Virus record (IMG/VR): IMGVR_UViG_3300044959_000200
Location: 1-64,000 of that record
DNA: 64,000 bases
Strand: one strand, 5' to 3'
Source of the DNA: a virus
Shown: positions 32,067-41,795 of the stretch, in pieces
Layout: every line of letters starts with the position of its first letter
Position numbering within the stretch: the stretch's first letter is position 1
Made by a program: the position numbers and the translations under genes
The notes under the pieces: generated by a model
Database searches by the model: none
The model's input: the letters and a program-made list of their open reading frames with translations, nothing else
What the model was told of the DNA's origin: nothing

Positions 32067-33181
32067 TGACTACACTTACGGTTTCATTACAGGACAAGGA
32101 GCTATGGAGTGCGCCGTATCGATTTACGGTGCGTGTAGATGGCATTGACTTCTCTGTGCCAAATAAATCGCTTGTCATTTTTAGTGGACAATCGTTGTTT
32201 TATTCATGGATTGACAATACGATTTTTACGCAGTCAGGCATTGAGCAAGAGACTGTCGTAGGTAATGATTATTTGTTTGTAACGATTACGGTTATCGACG
32301 CACCTCCTCCTGGCGTTGTCATCAAGTTATTCGTTATTTACAAAGATGACGAGACGTCCGACATTGTTGTTACGCGCGAGGTGTGTGTTGGTAACATCGT
32401 GATTTTTGCACAGAGTCCAACACCTAATCAAATCGATGTGCCTGTAATTGCTCCACTTATTCTTGCTGCCCGAGTTGATCCTGGTTTACAGTTTGTAAGT
32501 AGTGCGTTGACGCTCAACAGCATACCAATCAATGATTCTATTACTGGTACGTTTTTGAGACCTGACTTTACAGGCTACAGTAACATTGTTGGCAATGCGC
32601 TCTCAGTTAAAGTTGTTCCACGACGCGCTTACGATAATGACGCATCTGTTAGTGTAAATTGGAAAATTGAAGTTAGTCCTGATTCTGAGCGTCGCTTTGC
32701 TTCGGCGTTTACATGGACGTTCTATACTGTGAAACGCGCTACGCGCGTACTGAATCCTGCGCTACAGCGCACAGCACTTGATCGTCCGGCAGCAGTAGAT
32801 ATCGTAGAAATCTTTCGGCAGGCAGCATTTGACGCCCTTGTACCGCCGCGCTCAACAGCACCTACAGCTGTTGTGTTTTACGCTGCTGTGCAACAGTCAA
32901 GTCTTGCGTCGCTTGCACCGATGCTACCTGGTGCTGCTGTTCTCGCTGTTGAGACGCCGCACTTACTTGCGCATGACATAGCGTCGCCAGTTGAGGTAGC
33001 GGCTAAGCTTGACGCTGTAAAGATTTTTTGGCCTGGCTTACTTCAAGTTCTTGTGCGTGATGCGAATATATCACCGCAAATTGCAGAGTTGCTCGATCGC
33101 GCGTGGCATTCAGAGTATCCAGCCGATCGAGGCGGTGCCATTGCTGCGGCATTGCTGTACGCCGTACACATTGCTATTTAA
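32066..33181 (+). CDS. Baseplate or tail structural protein with Ig-like strands
   Basis: 371 residues. Residues 1-225 are strand-rich with alternating hydrophobics, consistent with two beta-sandwich domains; the region around 120-225 (ending FTWTFYT) resembles bacterial Ig-like folds. The C-terminal 130 residues are Ala-rich helices. It starts on the last base of the preceding stop. Exact function unknown; it is part of the tail-tip block between tape measure and the gp6/J-like protein. Confidence 0.55.
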   Translation: MTTLTVSLQDKELWSAPYRFTVRVDGIDFSVPNKSLVIFSGQSLFYSWIDNTIFTQSGIEQETVVGNDYLFVTITVIDAPPPGVVIKLFVIYKDDETSDIVVTREVCVGNIVIFAQSPTPNQIDVPVIAPLILAARVDPGLQFVSSALTLNSIPINDSITGTFLRPDFTGYSNIVGNALSVKVVPRRAYDNDASVSVNWKIEVSPDSERRFASAFTWTFYTVKRATRVLNPALQRTALDRPAAVDIVEIFRQAAFDALVPPRSTAPTAVVFYAAVQQSSLASLAPMLPGAAVLAVETPHLLAHDIASPVEVAAKLDAVKIFWPGLLQVLVRDANISPQIAELLDRAWHSEYPADRGGAIAAALLYAVHIAI

Positions 33182-33193
33182 GATCAAAGAGCA

Positions 33194-36100
33194 ATGACCT
33201 TTGATCCTACCGCCACACGTTCCGGCAGTATTTTCTCTGATGTTCCTAATTACGCTGCTGCGTGGGTTTGCTACATTAACGGACGCGAAGTCCCAATCCT
33301 CGGTTTCGAAGTTTCGTATGGTGTTTGGCAAATTCCAACATTTCGCATTCATTGCGTTCCGGATGTAACGATCCAGCGTCTTGGTCATGAGGATCGTGTA
33401 CCGGTACAGATTTTTTATTTAGACGAATGGGCTAACGATACACCGACGTTCCGTTTACTTGTTGATGGTGAGATCGTAGGTTGGAGTTTTTCATCGTCGT
33501 CGGGTTCTCGTGCAATTGTATTTAGTTGCATTGCAAACATTCATATATTTCAGCAATTGTACTTTTTTTACATGACGAACGTTGATGACATCGTTGCGTC
33601 GCGTTCGCCAGAAGTACTTGCGCAAGGGTTTTCAACGCCAGGGCTACTCTATCCATATGCGATCTTCCACCAAGGTTTACTCACGACCGCTGCGCAAGCT
33701 GAAGCAGTTACGCCCCGTACGCAAGATCAGCAAGCTGCGTCTAATGCTTTAGCTGCAAGTGAAGACGCGGCTGATACGCAGGAAGCGACGGCACTTATCA
33801 AAGCGCCGTATGAATTGGTTACTAACGTTATTAAGGGATGTATTTCATCGGATGTTCCGAACGATCGGCGTGCCGTGCCTATGATGAATTTTTTTGCACG
33901 CTACATCCGCAAGATGCGTTTTCATAATCGTTGGGTGCGATTGCCGATTTTTGAAGATGCTGCAACGCTAGTCGATCGTCAGGGAGTTTTCCCTATTTTC
34001 AATGCTGCACGTAGTGATCAAGCTTTGATTGCAATGCAGCGACAAGTTGTGTCGCAAGTTGGCAACTCGGGTCCTGTTTGGAATCTCTTCCAGCAAGTGC
34101 TTGGACTTGTCTACATGGACATTGCGATGATTCCAAACCCTGCGTGCGTACAAGTTCAACTTGCACCAGCGGGGCCTAATCAGCCTGAGGAAGGCAAAAT
34201 TTTGCGTTTGTTAGATGACCGCGCAGCAACGATAACGACACGAAGAAGCGTAAATCAGCAGCAGTTGCGTGAGCGCGCCAATCAAATTGCTGACGAATTG
34301 CGCCGTGTGCTTGACTCCCAGGTCGAAATTGGCCCAAATCTTCCTATTGATCCAGCATTACTTGAAGAAGCTGGATTAACTTCAACGCCAGCTAATTCGT
34401 CCGTAATTGACGAAGAACAGATTTTTCAGACGTTACTGCGACGTGCAAATGAAGCTGCGGCTCGCAATGGCGATACCGACAGAACGATAGTAAACCCAAT
34501 GGAGCCGATTCGATTGGCTCAATACGCCGTAAAGCCGCAGTTCCTATTTGGTGAGGTTCCGGCGTGTAACGTTATTATGCCGTCTATGATCGACTCGTGG
34601 ACGTATGACGAGTCGTATATTAATCAGCCAACGCGAATCTACGTTAATGACAGCGTTATGACGCGATTGCTGCGTGCACAAGGTAGCAATCGCGAATTCA
34701 TGCTTCATGCGCTTACTGTAGGCTACCCTGAGGAGGCCGATGCCTTAATGCACCATCGTGTTGCATCAAGTGCAAATGAGGGTGCAGGAGGTGCACCAGG
34801 TGCGACTGAATCGGGACGTAATTTGTTGATTTGGCCAGAAGAGTTTTACAAGGGTCCTGTTACGGCGCGTATGTCACTGCCGTCATGGTTTCAAATGCTT
34901 CGGCAGTTCGCAAACAGCCAAGGTGCTGAGGAAACTTCGACATCGCAGTCATCGACGAGTGGACAGAGTGCCCAGTTACCTGCGAACATTGTTCCACTTA
35001 CAACGCGCTCTGTTGAAATTCCGCGATCGACAACTTACGACATTAACAACGCGTTAATTGCGTCAACGACTGATCAAACGCAGGCAACTTATGCGTCCCG
35101 AGTATCTTTAGGTAACATTGTTCGCGTTTCACTTAATGGTTCACCCGCACCCCGTTTTTGGCTACAAACTGGTGGTGGCCTTGATCCAGCGAATTATGTG
35201 ATTGCACAGCAAACGGCCCTTTGGCCATTGCCTCCTCCACGCACTACAAACAGACGTGGACGGCAAGCGCAGAGTGATACGGCGTTTGAACGCCGTTCAA
35301 CAGTGCAAAAGATGGCGCAAATGATGCGCCTGTTGTTACCTATTTGTCGACAAGCGTTTAGTGGTTTAACTGAAGATCAGCTTTTTGCAGTGACGTTTGC
35401 TCTGTACTGGGTATCATTCAACGAGCAGGGCGTTACAGGCTACGTTTCATGGGCTCTCGGTAATCAAAAGCAGTACGCTACTTCACCAGTCGGACATTGG
35501 ACAATCAATCCGTGGGATCGGCAGCCCTATGTCGCTGCTACAAGTCCGCAAGAAGGTGCGCAGCGATTTGTCAATTGGCTGCTTCATAATCAGCAGATGG
35601 CGTTGCGTGTACTGCTTACGGGGCGTGGTAGCGCAGAATTTAACGCTTTTGCTGCATCGCGCGGTTATACAACTAATCCGTTTTGGCAGGATTATGCACC
35701 TATCCGTCCGGATCTTTATTACATCGCGCTTGGCTATGGCGGTTACTACAACACTGAAAAAGTTTCAGATCCTGAACAACGGGGCGATATAGGCTTTGCA
35801 CGCACGCGATCGCAAGCAAGCTTCTTTACACGCATTCGTTCGCTGTTTCGCGAAAATAAGATTCCTCCTGATGTCATTTCGGAACGACCTTTTGCAGGTG
35901 CCGTTTACCGCCCATTGATTCGAGAAGAGGATCGCCCGTTGTTGAATTGGGGCCGTCCGCGTGCGCAGGAAACTGTTGTTACGCGTCGTATTCCAAGAAT
36001 TGCTGCAAGTGGGCAAACAGCGCTACCTGGCACGGCTAACGTAGGTGCTACACAGCCTAATCGTGAAGGTGTTCCTAGTGGCACTGCACAGCAAACTGTG

Positions 36101-37318
36101 CAGGGAGTGACATACGGGGACGTAGTCAACGCGCAAGAAGAAACTGAAGGCAACCAGTTTGCCAGACTTTTTCGGCTATATGCGCAATACGAGTATCTCA
36201 AACAACGCTATTCACAGCGTAATGCAGGAGCGAATCTGCGTTTCAATCCATATCTTGTTCCTGGCTTTCCTGCAATGCTGTTTGATTCGATGCGTACACG
36301 TATGCATTGTGTTGGATACATCCAAACGATTGTGCATACAGGTTTTGCTACGTCTGGTGGAGTATCGATGGCAACGACTGTGCAAATGTCGTTTTGCCGT
36401 ACGATACATGAATTTATCAACGATGTACGCAATGATGCTAATCGCTTTGCTGGACGTGTTACATCAGCGCCAGCTGAAATTATCGATGAAATCCGCGTAA
36501 TCATTCAAGACGAAAATCGCGCCGAAGAATTCTATCAGCGATTCTTTTACGGCGGCGCGCGACCTAACCGCGTACCAGCAGTGTTTCGCTGGGATCGTGT
36601 TTTGGGTTACGCGCGCGGCCTTGACGTTGAAGAGATCCAGATCATTGGAGACTCTGTTGAAACTCTTGTGGCGCGTCAGCAAGCTGTTGATGCCGCTATA
36701 CGTGCACAAGCCAATGAAGAAGCCACAGCTGGTGCTGAGAATACGCAGCCGAATCCGGCAAGCGCAAATTCGTCAGCGCGAGCTGGAGGTGTTTCATCTG
36801 AGGGTCAACAAACAGTGCGACATAATCTTGACCCAAATGAAGAACTTGCACCTAATCCTCGCACTGTTTACGCCGATGCGTTTGACAATTACCACGTGGC
36901 AATGCAGCTTGCAGCGCGTCCTGTGTGCACGTTAGAGCAGTACATTCGCTTTTGGCATGGTGGTCGGACAATTAACGACTTGCTTGTGACTGGTGACGTT
37001 GAAACGCCAAAATTTGATTTTGCGTACTATAACGAAACCGTCAACGACGTAGTCGCAACTGGACAGGCAGGCACTGAGATTCGTGCGCCGACAAGTCGCG
37101 CGTCTGCTGTGTACTACGAGCGAATTTTTCGGCTGCGACCTGGTCCTGGTTCTGAACCGACTGTTGAGCAACGTGGTTATACTGATCCTCCCAATATACA
37201 ACCAAGCTCAACAACGTCAGGTGTACCTGCTGATTATCCGCAGACCCGTGCTGACTGGGACAGCGTGCTTGAACTTTACGTCCAAAAGGTACGTCGCATG
37301 CTTAGTCCAGGAACATGA
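33194..37318 (+). CDS. Very large tail hub/baseplate protein
   Basis: 1374 residues, the longest protein in the window. Residues 1-135 are beta-rich (YINGREVPILGFEVSYG, then VQIFYLDEW and VDGEIVGWSFSSSSGSR), resembling the first domain of tail hub proteins. A middle region (about 720-870) has FALYWVSFNEQGVTGYVSWALGN and later RFVNWLLHN and RGYTTNPFWQDY, possibly a peptidoglycan-directed enzymatic domain of glucosaminidase type, but I see no certain catalytic residue. The C-terminal part is again mixed, with Asn/Gln/Ala-rich linkers. Motif copy 34524-34533 (reverse). Confidence 0.6.
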   Translation: MTFDPTATRSGSIFSDVPNYAAAWVCYINGREVPILGFEVSYGVWQIPTFRIHCVPDVTIQRLGHEDRVPVQIFYLDEWANDTPTFRLLVDGEIVGWSFSSSSGSRAIVFSCIANIHIFQQLYFFYMTNVDDIVASRSPEVLAQGFSTPGLLYPYAIFHQGLLTTAAQAEAVTPRTQDQQAASNALAASEDAADTQEATALIKAPYELVTNVIKGCISSDVPNDRRAVPMMNFFARYIRKMRFHNRWVRLPIFEDAATLVDRQGVFPIFNAARSDQALIAMQRQVVSQVGNSGPVWNLFQQVLGLVYMDIAMIPNPACVQVQLAPAGPNQPEEGKILRLLDDRAATITTRRSVNQQQLRERANQIADELRRVLDSQVEIGPNLPIDPALLEEAGLTSTPANSSVIDEEQIFQTLLRRANEAAARNGDTDRTIVNPMEPIRLAQYAVKPQFLFGEVPACNVIMPSMIDSWTYDESYINQPTRIYVNDSVMTRLLRAQGSNREFMLHALTVGYPEEADALMHHRVASSANEGAGGAPGATESGRNLLIWPEEFYKGPVTARMSLPSWFQMLRQFANSQGAEETSTSQSSTSGQSAQLPANIVPLTTRSVEIPRSTTYDINNALIASTTDQTQATYASRVSLGNIVRVSLNGSPAPRFWLQTGGGLDPANYVIAQQTALWPLPPPRTTNRRGRQAQSDTAFERRSTVQKMAQMMRLLLPICRQAFSGLTEDQLFAVTFALYWVSFNEQGVTGYVSWALGNQKQYATSPVGHWTINPWDRQPYVAATSPQEGAQRFVNWLLHNQQMALRVLLTGRGSAEFNAFAASRGYTTNPFWQDYAPIRPDLYYIALGYGGYYNTEKVSDPEQRGDIGFARTRSQASFFTRIRSLFRENKIPPDVISERPFAGAVYRPLIREEDRPLLNWGRPRAQETVVTRRIPRIAASGQTALPGTANVGATQPNREGVPSGTAQQTVQGVTYGDVVNAQEETEGNQFARLFRLYAQYEYLKQRYSQRNAGANLRFNPYLVPGFPAMLFDSMRTRMHCVGYIQTIVHTGFATSGGVSMATTVQMSFCRTIHEFINDVRNDANRFAGRVTSAPAEIIDEIRVIIQDENRAEEFYQRFFYGGARPNRVPAVFRWDRVLGYARGLDVEEIQIIGDSVETLVARQQAVDAAIRAQANEEATAGAENTQPNPASANSSARAGGVSSEGQQTVRHNLDPNEELAPNPRTVYADAFDNYHVAMQLAARPVCTLEQYIRFWHGGRTINDLLVTGDVETPKFDFAYYNETVNDVVATGQAGTEIRAPTSRASAVYYERIFRLRPGPGSEPTVEQRGYTDPPNIQPSSTTSGVPADYPQTRADWDSVLELYVQKVRRMLSPGT

Positions 37319-37327
37319 GTTATTGCT

Positions 37328-38026
37328 ATGGACGACACAAAGAATCGCGATCTAGAACTGTGGCGGCAGTGGAAACGAACGCAGTCGCCAGCTGATCTTG
37401 AAGCTCTGATCAAGCAGATGTGGCCGGTAATTAGGCGAGAGACTATGCGCTGGTCTGCCATTGTGCCACAGACAATGCTTGAAAATGAAGCAAAGCTGTT
37501 AGCTATCAAAGCGTTTCAAACTTATAGCCCAACAGCAGGAGCGTCACTTTCAACGCATTTGACTAATCAACTTCAAAAGCTTTCACGTACGGCGTACGCG
37601 AGGCAGTCGACGCTTGGTGTGCCTGAGCAAAAACGGTTGCTGTTTAACAACTACAACAGGGCATACCGTGAGCTCGAAGATTTACATGGTAGGCCTCCAT
37701 CACTCAACGATATCGCCGATTACATGAGAGTACCGCCATCAAAGCTTCGTGAAGTTGTAGATTTAGTGGGCAAAAAAGAGTTCATGGAATCAGGTGAAGG
37801 GCCTACCTTCATACAATATATGGACGACCCTGAGGTCGTACACCTCGCTTATCACGATATGACGCCAATACAGAAAAAAATATTCGAGATGCGCACTGGG
37901 TACGGAGGTAGTGCCGTAAAAAGCGGTAAGGAGATCATGCGCGCCACAGGATTGACGCAAGGACAGCTTTCGTATCAGCTTAATCAAATCAAAGCGTTGC
38001 TAGAGAAAGCGCAGCGGTTACGATAA
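37328..38026 (+). CDS. Sigma-70-like transcription factor
   Basis: 232 residues. The N-terminal part resembles sigma region 2 (LWRQWKRTQSPADLEALIKQ and a later AFQTYSPTAGASLSTHL); residues about 119-145 match region 3 (GRPPSLNDIADYMRVPPSKL); the C-terminal third resembles region 4 with a helix-turn-helix (MTPIQKKIFEMRTG, then KEIMRATGLTQGQLSYQL). It would bind host RNA polymerase and direct it to phage promoters, most likely late genes. Its location inside the tail operon, between hub and amidase genes, is unusual. No sequence evidence reveals its promoter preference. Confidence 0.75.
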   Translation: MDDTKNRDLELWRQWKRTQSPADLEALIKQMWPVIRRETMRWSAIVPQTMLENEAKLLAIKAFQTYSPTAGASLSTHLTNQLQKLSRTAYARQSTLGVPEQKRLLFNNYNRAYRELEDLHGRPPSLNDIADYMRVPPSKLREVVDLVGKKEFMESGEGPTFIQYMDDPEVVHLAYHDMTPIQKKIFEMRTGYGGSAVKSGKEIMRATGLTQGQLSYQLNQIKALLEKAQRLR

Positions 38027-38029
38027 GGT

Positions 38030-39277
38030 ATGCCCACACCTGCTGATGTACTTAGCGGCGCTCTTACGCGCCTTGCCAATGATCGTCGTCGCCGCGTTAC
38101 GCAGTATGCTAACCTAACGCCTCGTCCGGGCTCTGGAACAATTCCTCAGCGCCTATTGAGTGACATAGGTTTTTTAGAGGCGCTTCAGTTTAGCTATATC
38201 AACGCTAACCCAGCGCATGTTACGCCCCCAGACGATGACAATCCACGGGATATACGTCAAATTGTACTGTGTGCATATGGGCTTCAGCTCGACGCTGCTC
38301 GTTTCTCTGCTCGCAACACAGTTATACGCACGGTGAGGGGACCAGGAATTAGTGGTCTTGCGCCGTTTGCTGCGTTGCCTGATGTACTTGTCTCGGCAGA
38401 ACTAACGGAGGAAACTTACTCAGTACAAAAGAATGACGTTGTTCGTCGCAATATGACACAGCGTCGTAATGGTCCAGCGTACCATTTCTTGATTGATCGC
38501 AACGGGGGGATTGCTGTCGGACCTGCGTTGGACTATCGTACGAGTGTCGTGCCTGCGCGCAGTGAACACGGCATTTTTATTGGACTTGAAGGCGCGCTTG
38601 GCATTGCACGTACAGATTTTGAAGCTGGGCGTACTGACGCATTTTTCGAGTTGCCTTACACGAGTCTTCAGTTGCTTACGTTGGCAATTCTCTTGGCGAA
38701 ACTCTTTACGGCGTATTCAACTATACCACGCACTATCAGTACCCCGACTGATGGTACGACACCAGCTTTAGTCTATACCGCGTCGACTCTAGCTGGTGAA
38801 CTGACTCATCGTAATTTTTCAAATGGTGCATGGAAAAACACTGAACACAATGGTTTCGATTATAGCGCGACTGACGATAGTGCGCTTTCAGTTTCTATTA
38901 TGAACGAAGGGAACTTTGATCTTGCAACTGAGATCTTTCGTCCTGCGCAGGCTCCACGTGCTATTGCTGCACGTGACGTAGCACGTACTGCGATCGGAAC
39001 TGTTGACACAGCTGGTGCGCAGTCACTTTTTCTTGGTGCGTATATTTCGTTGGCTGCGCCTGAGCGTGCTAACGATATAGAGACTCAGACACGCAGGCAG
39101 ATTTTTATCGAGCGACTACGTTCGACTCATACTGAAGCTGACGACACTGGGGCTTTAGCTGCGGAAGTTGCTGAGGGCGGAGTGTCACTCACACCCATCC
39201 ATCCCACAGTTACGAATATTGAGCCTCACACATACAATTACACAACAGGTTTGTGGGGTGACGGAGAGGTGTATTGA
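38030..39277 (+). CDS. Virion-associated N-acetylmuramoyl-L-alanine amidase
   Basis: 415 residues. Residues about 145-300 show an amidase-2/PGRP fold: AYHFLIDRNGGIAVG (150-164) with the first zinc-ligand His, then EHGIFIGLEG where the family has its central strand, and later ELTHRNFSNGAWKNTEHNG with further His residues. It would cut the bond between muramic acid and the stem peptide during infection. The flanks (1-100, 310-415) are unrecognised and probably anchor it in the baseplate. Located between hub and wedge genes, so virion-associated rather than a lysis endolysin. Motif copy 38705-38714. Confidence 0.75.
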   Translation: MPTPADVLSGALTRLANDRRRRVTQYANLTPRPGSGTIPQRLLSDIGFLEALQFSYINANPAHVTPPDDDNPRDIRQIVLCAYGLQLDAARFSARNTVIRTVRGPGISGLAPFAALPDVLVSAELTEETYSVQKNDVVRRNMTQRRNGPAYHFLIDRNGGIAVGPALDYRTSVVPARSEHGIFIGLEGALGIARTDFEAGRTDAFFELPYTSLQLLTLAILLAKLFTAYSTIPRTISTPTDGTTPALVYTASTLAGELTHRNFSNGAWKNTEHNGFDYSATDDSALSVSIMNEGNFDLATEIFRPAQAPRAIAARDVARTAIGTVDTAGAQSLFLGAYISLAAPERANDIETQTRRQIFIERLRSTHTEADDTGALAAEVAEGGVSLTPIHPTVTNIEPHTYNYTTGLWGDGEVY

Positions 39278-39723
39278 TGGCGAAAGATTTACACATTCAG
39301 CTAATTGACCCTACCGAACAGCGGTATGGCGCCAACTTTACTTTTGGATTCAAAGCACCGATTCTCGTTGATGGAATTCAAAAGCTTGCCAATCAGTGGC
39401 TTAAGATTTTTTTGACGCCGAAAGGATCGCATCCTTGGCGTCGTCTTGAAGGAACTAACTTTGCATATCTTATTGGTGGCAATGTTGATGATGTGGACAC
39501 TATTCAGACAGCTGTCTTGGAATACATCGAAGACGCTACAACTCAACTAAAAGCTATTCAAAGTCGTCAACTGTCACTGCCTGACACTGAACGTTTATTT
39601 ACTGTGAATTTACTTCAGTTTACACAAGTTGATACTCTTGCATTCGATATCTGGGTGCGCATCGTCAACGTGGCACGAAGCACGCTCTCAGTTTTGATTC
39701 CGTACGCTAAGGTGAAAAGCTGA
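39277..39723 (+). CDS. Baseplate wedge protein, gp25/W-like
   Basis: 148 residues from the ATG at 39277, preceded by GGAGAGG. It contains VDGIQKLANQWLKIFLTPKGSHPWRRLEGTNF, the conserved core of the T4 gp25 / P2 W family, in which a LTPxG-x-R-x-x-x-G-S-like turn is typical, then an acidic turn (GGNVDDVDTI) and a long helix. These proteins form the wedge core next to the gp6/J-like protein, encoded immediately downstream here. Together the pair is a hallmark of contractile tails. Start overlaps the previous stop (TGATG). Confidence 0.75.
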   Translation: MAKDLHIQLIDPTEQRYGANFTFGFKAPILVDGIQKLANQWLKIFLTPKGSHPWRRLEGTNFAYLIGGNVDDVDTIQTAVLEYIEDATTQLKAIQSRQLSLPDTERLFTVNLLQFTQVDTLAFDIWVRIVNVARSTLSVLIPYAKVKS

Positions 39724-39724
39724 C

Positions 39725-41794
39725 ATGTCGACGGATTATAAAATCAACGAACGGGACGTTGAGGAGAGTGCGATTCTACTCCGAGACGTTCTTACAACGC
39801 GTAGTCAACAGCGTGGTACTGACAATGATTACAGTGAGGGCTCAGTACTTGGCAGTACGCTGATTGATGGTCATGCGACTGTGTTTGCGTTGCTACGCAA
39901 TCAGATTCGAGAAATTAAAAATCGTTTGTCGCTCCGAGATATTCAGAAGTTACCTGATACCGAGAGCGTGCGTGATGCAGCTGACGCAATCTTGTCGAAT
40001 TTTTATAGAACACGTAAGCAAGGCCGTTTTGCTAAAGGTGTTGCAACGTTACATTTTACACAACGAGTTGATGCGCTGATCCCACGCCGTACACGCTTTT
40101 TCAAAACACCGCAACTAGTGTTTTATATCGATAGCGACGCTGACATTCTTATCAGTGCAAACAGTTTGCGGCCAAATATTGATGCGAGTGGCCGTGTAAT
40201 TGATTACGTTACTCAAGTTAACCTCACCGCTGCGCGTGTGGGTAAAGCGTATAATCAGCCAGCTGGGCGTTTTGTTGCTGTCGATCCATTCAGTCCGTTT
40301 TTTAGTTATGCGGAGAATGTGACGGCATTTGCGTTTGGAGATGATCTTCAATCAACAGCAGAGTTTATTGCAACTAGTGAGAATGCTCTTTCACTACGTG
40401 CTATTGTCAATGCGCGATCAAATGATGCATTGCTGCGTGGTGAGCTATTTCCTGAGATTCAAACGTTGCTTACGGTAAATTACGGCGATCCAGAAATGCA
40501 ACGAGACATCGCGAGTGATCCTGCGACAGGCGTTGAGTTGCATGTGGGAGGGCACGCCGACATCTATATCCGACTTCAAACTCAAGAAGTCGTGGAGCGC
40601 GTTGTTGTACAAGATTTGACACCTCGTCCTGATGGTCTTGTTACAATTTTGCGTGATCCAGCACCTCCAACTGGGTCTTTTATTACGGCAGGTGTTGTGC
40701 CTGGAGATATACTTGTGTTGGTCTCAGGTACGCCCAACGCACCGTTTCAATACGTAGTGAGAGAAGTACGCGCGACTGAGTTAGAGATTTCGTCTCGTGT
40801 GCCGTTTGAAATTGCGACTGACGAGCAAACACCGGTACCAGCGATTGCATACACAGTTGGCAACAACTATCCAGCATTTAACAACAAAGTAATTCATGGG
40901 CCGCTCAACACGATTACAACTTCGCGCCGTATTGCGGAATTCAATCGTGCGATGTTACCTGGTGTACCGGTATACCGTGTAAAGCAGGTTGAGGTACTCA
41001 ATGCGCCACCAGCGCTTGATCCGTACCGTGATCCAGTTACGGGCAACGTCGTATTTACTAATCGCCTCAATTCCTCTGTTGTTAATACTCCTACACCAGG
41101 TACTGCACTCGGTTTTCGTGTAATTTGTAAAAATCCACTAGAAGCTCAATCGCAGCGAGCCGTAACGCTTATCGAAATTGGCTGGCCTGCGTTCAATTTT
41201 GGAGGACTGACGTTAGAAGTTACGTACGAAACTCTCGCTGGATTTGGACCAATTGCTAATTACGTAAAGGACGACTTTAACCGTACACTCGGCGCTAATC
41301 CACTCGTTAGAGCTTTTCATCCAGTGTACTTGTCGTTTTCGCTACCATACCGTGCGAGGATCGTTCCGCGTAACACACTTGATGTATTCAATGCAAACGG
41401 CACATTTACTGTAAACACTGAGGCCGTACAGCGAGCGATTATTGATTACATTGTTAAGACGCCATTCGGTACGCGTCCCGATACAGGGGGCATCGGACAG
41501 GCAGCCAAAAACGCGGACAGTAATATTGCTGCGACGTATCCGTTTACAATCAAGTATGAGTTGCTAGCACCTGACGGGCGAGTCTATCGTTATGCCACTG
41601 ATGATATCGTTTCAGTTGTACCAGATGGCGTGACAACTTCAGCGCGTTTACTCAACCCTGCGGATTTTGGTTTACCTACTACGGGATATTATGCTGCGTT
41701 AGCCCGACAGCTTGTGCGTCAAGGTGTTAGCGACCGTACTGTACGTTATCTTGCAGTTGCTGATCAAGTAGCGTTGGAGCAGCGAGGCGTCTAA
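39725..41794 (+). CDS. Baseplate wedge protein, gp6/J-like
   Basis: 689 residues. The N-terminal 110 residues, with YSEGSVLGSTLIDGHATVFALL and the helix RDIQKLPDTESVRDAAD, match the start of the baseplate J/T4 gp6 family. The rest is long, beta-rich and includes repeated Val/Thr-rich strands. These proteins form the ring of wedges that opens when the tail contracts. The C-terminal 200 residues (VTYETLAGFGPIANYVKDD, then TNGTFTVNTEAVQRAI) fit the typical J ending. Two bases separate it from the gp25/W-like gene. Confidence 0.8.
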   Translation: MSTDYKINERDVEESAILLRDVLTTRSQQRGTDNDYSEGSVLGSTLIDGHATVFALLRNQIREIKNRLSLRDIQKLPDTESVRDAADAILSNFYRTRKQGRFAKGVATLHFTQRVDALIPRRTRFFKTPQLVFYIDSDADILISANSLRPNIDASGRVIDYVTQVNLTAARVGKAYNQPAGRFVAVDPFSPFFSYAENVTAFAFGDDLQSTAEFIATSENALSLRAIVNARSNDALLRGELFPEIQTLLTVNYGDPEMQRDIASDPATGVELHVGGHADIYIRLQTQEVVERVVVQDLTPRPDGLVTILRDPAPPTGSFITAGVVPGDILVLVSGTPNAPFQYVVREVRATELEISSRVPFEIATDEQTPVPAIAYTVGNNYPAFNNKVIHGPLNTITTSRRIAEFNRAMLPGVPVYRVKQVEVLNAPPALDPYRDPVTGNVVFTNRLNSSVVNTPTPGTALGFRVICKNPLEAQSQRAVTLIEIGWPAFNFGGLTLEVTYETLAGFGPIANYVKDDFNRTLGANPLVRAFHPVYLSFSLPYRARIVPRNTLDVFNANGTFTVNTEAVQRAIIDYIVKTPFGTRPDTGGIGQAAKNADSNIAATYPFTIKYELLAPDGRVYRYATDDIVSVVPDGVTTSARLLNPADFGLPTTGYYAALARQLVRQGVSDRTVRYLAVADQVALEQRGV

Positions 41795-41795
41795 G

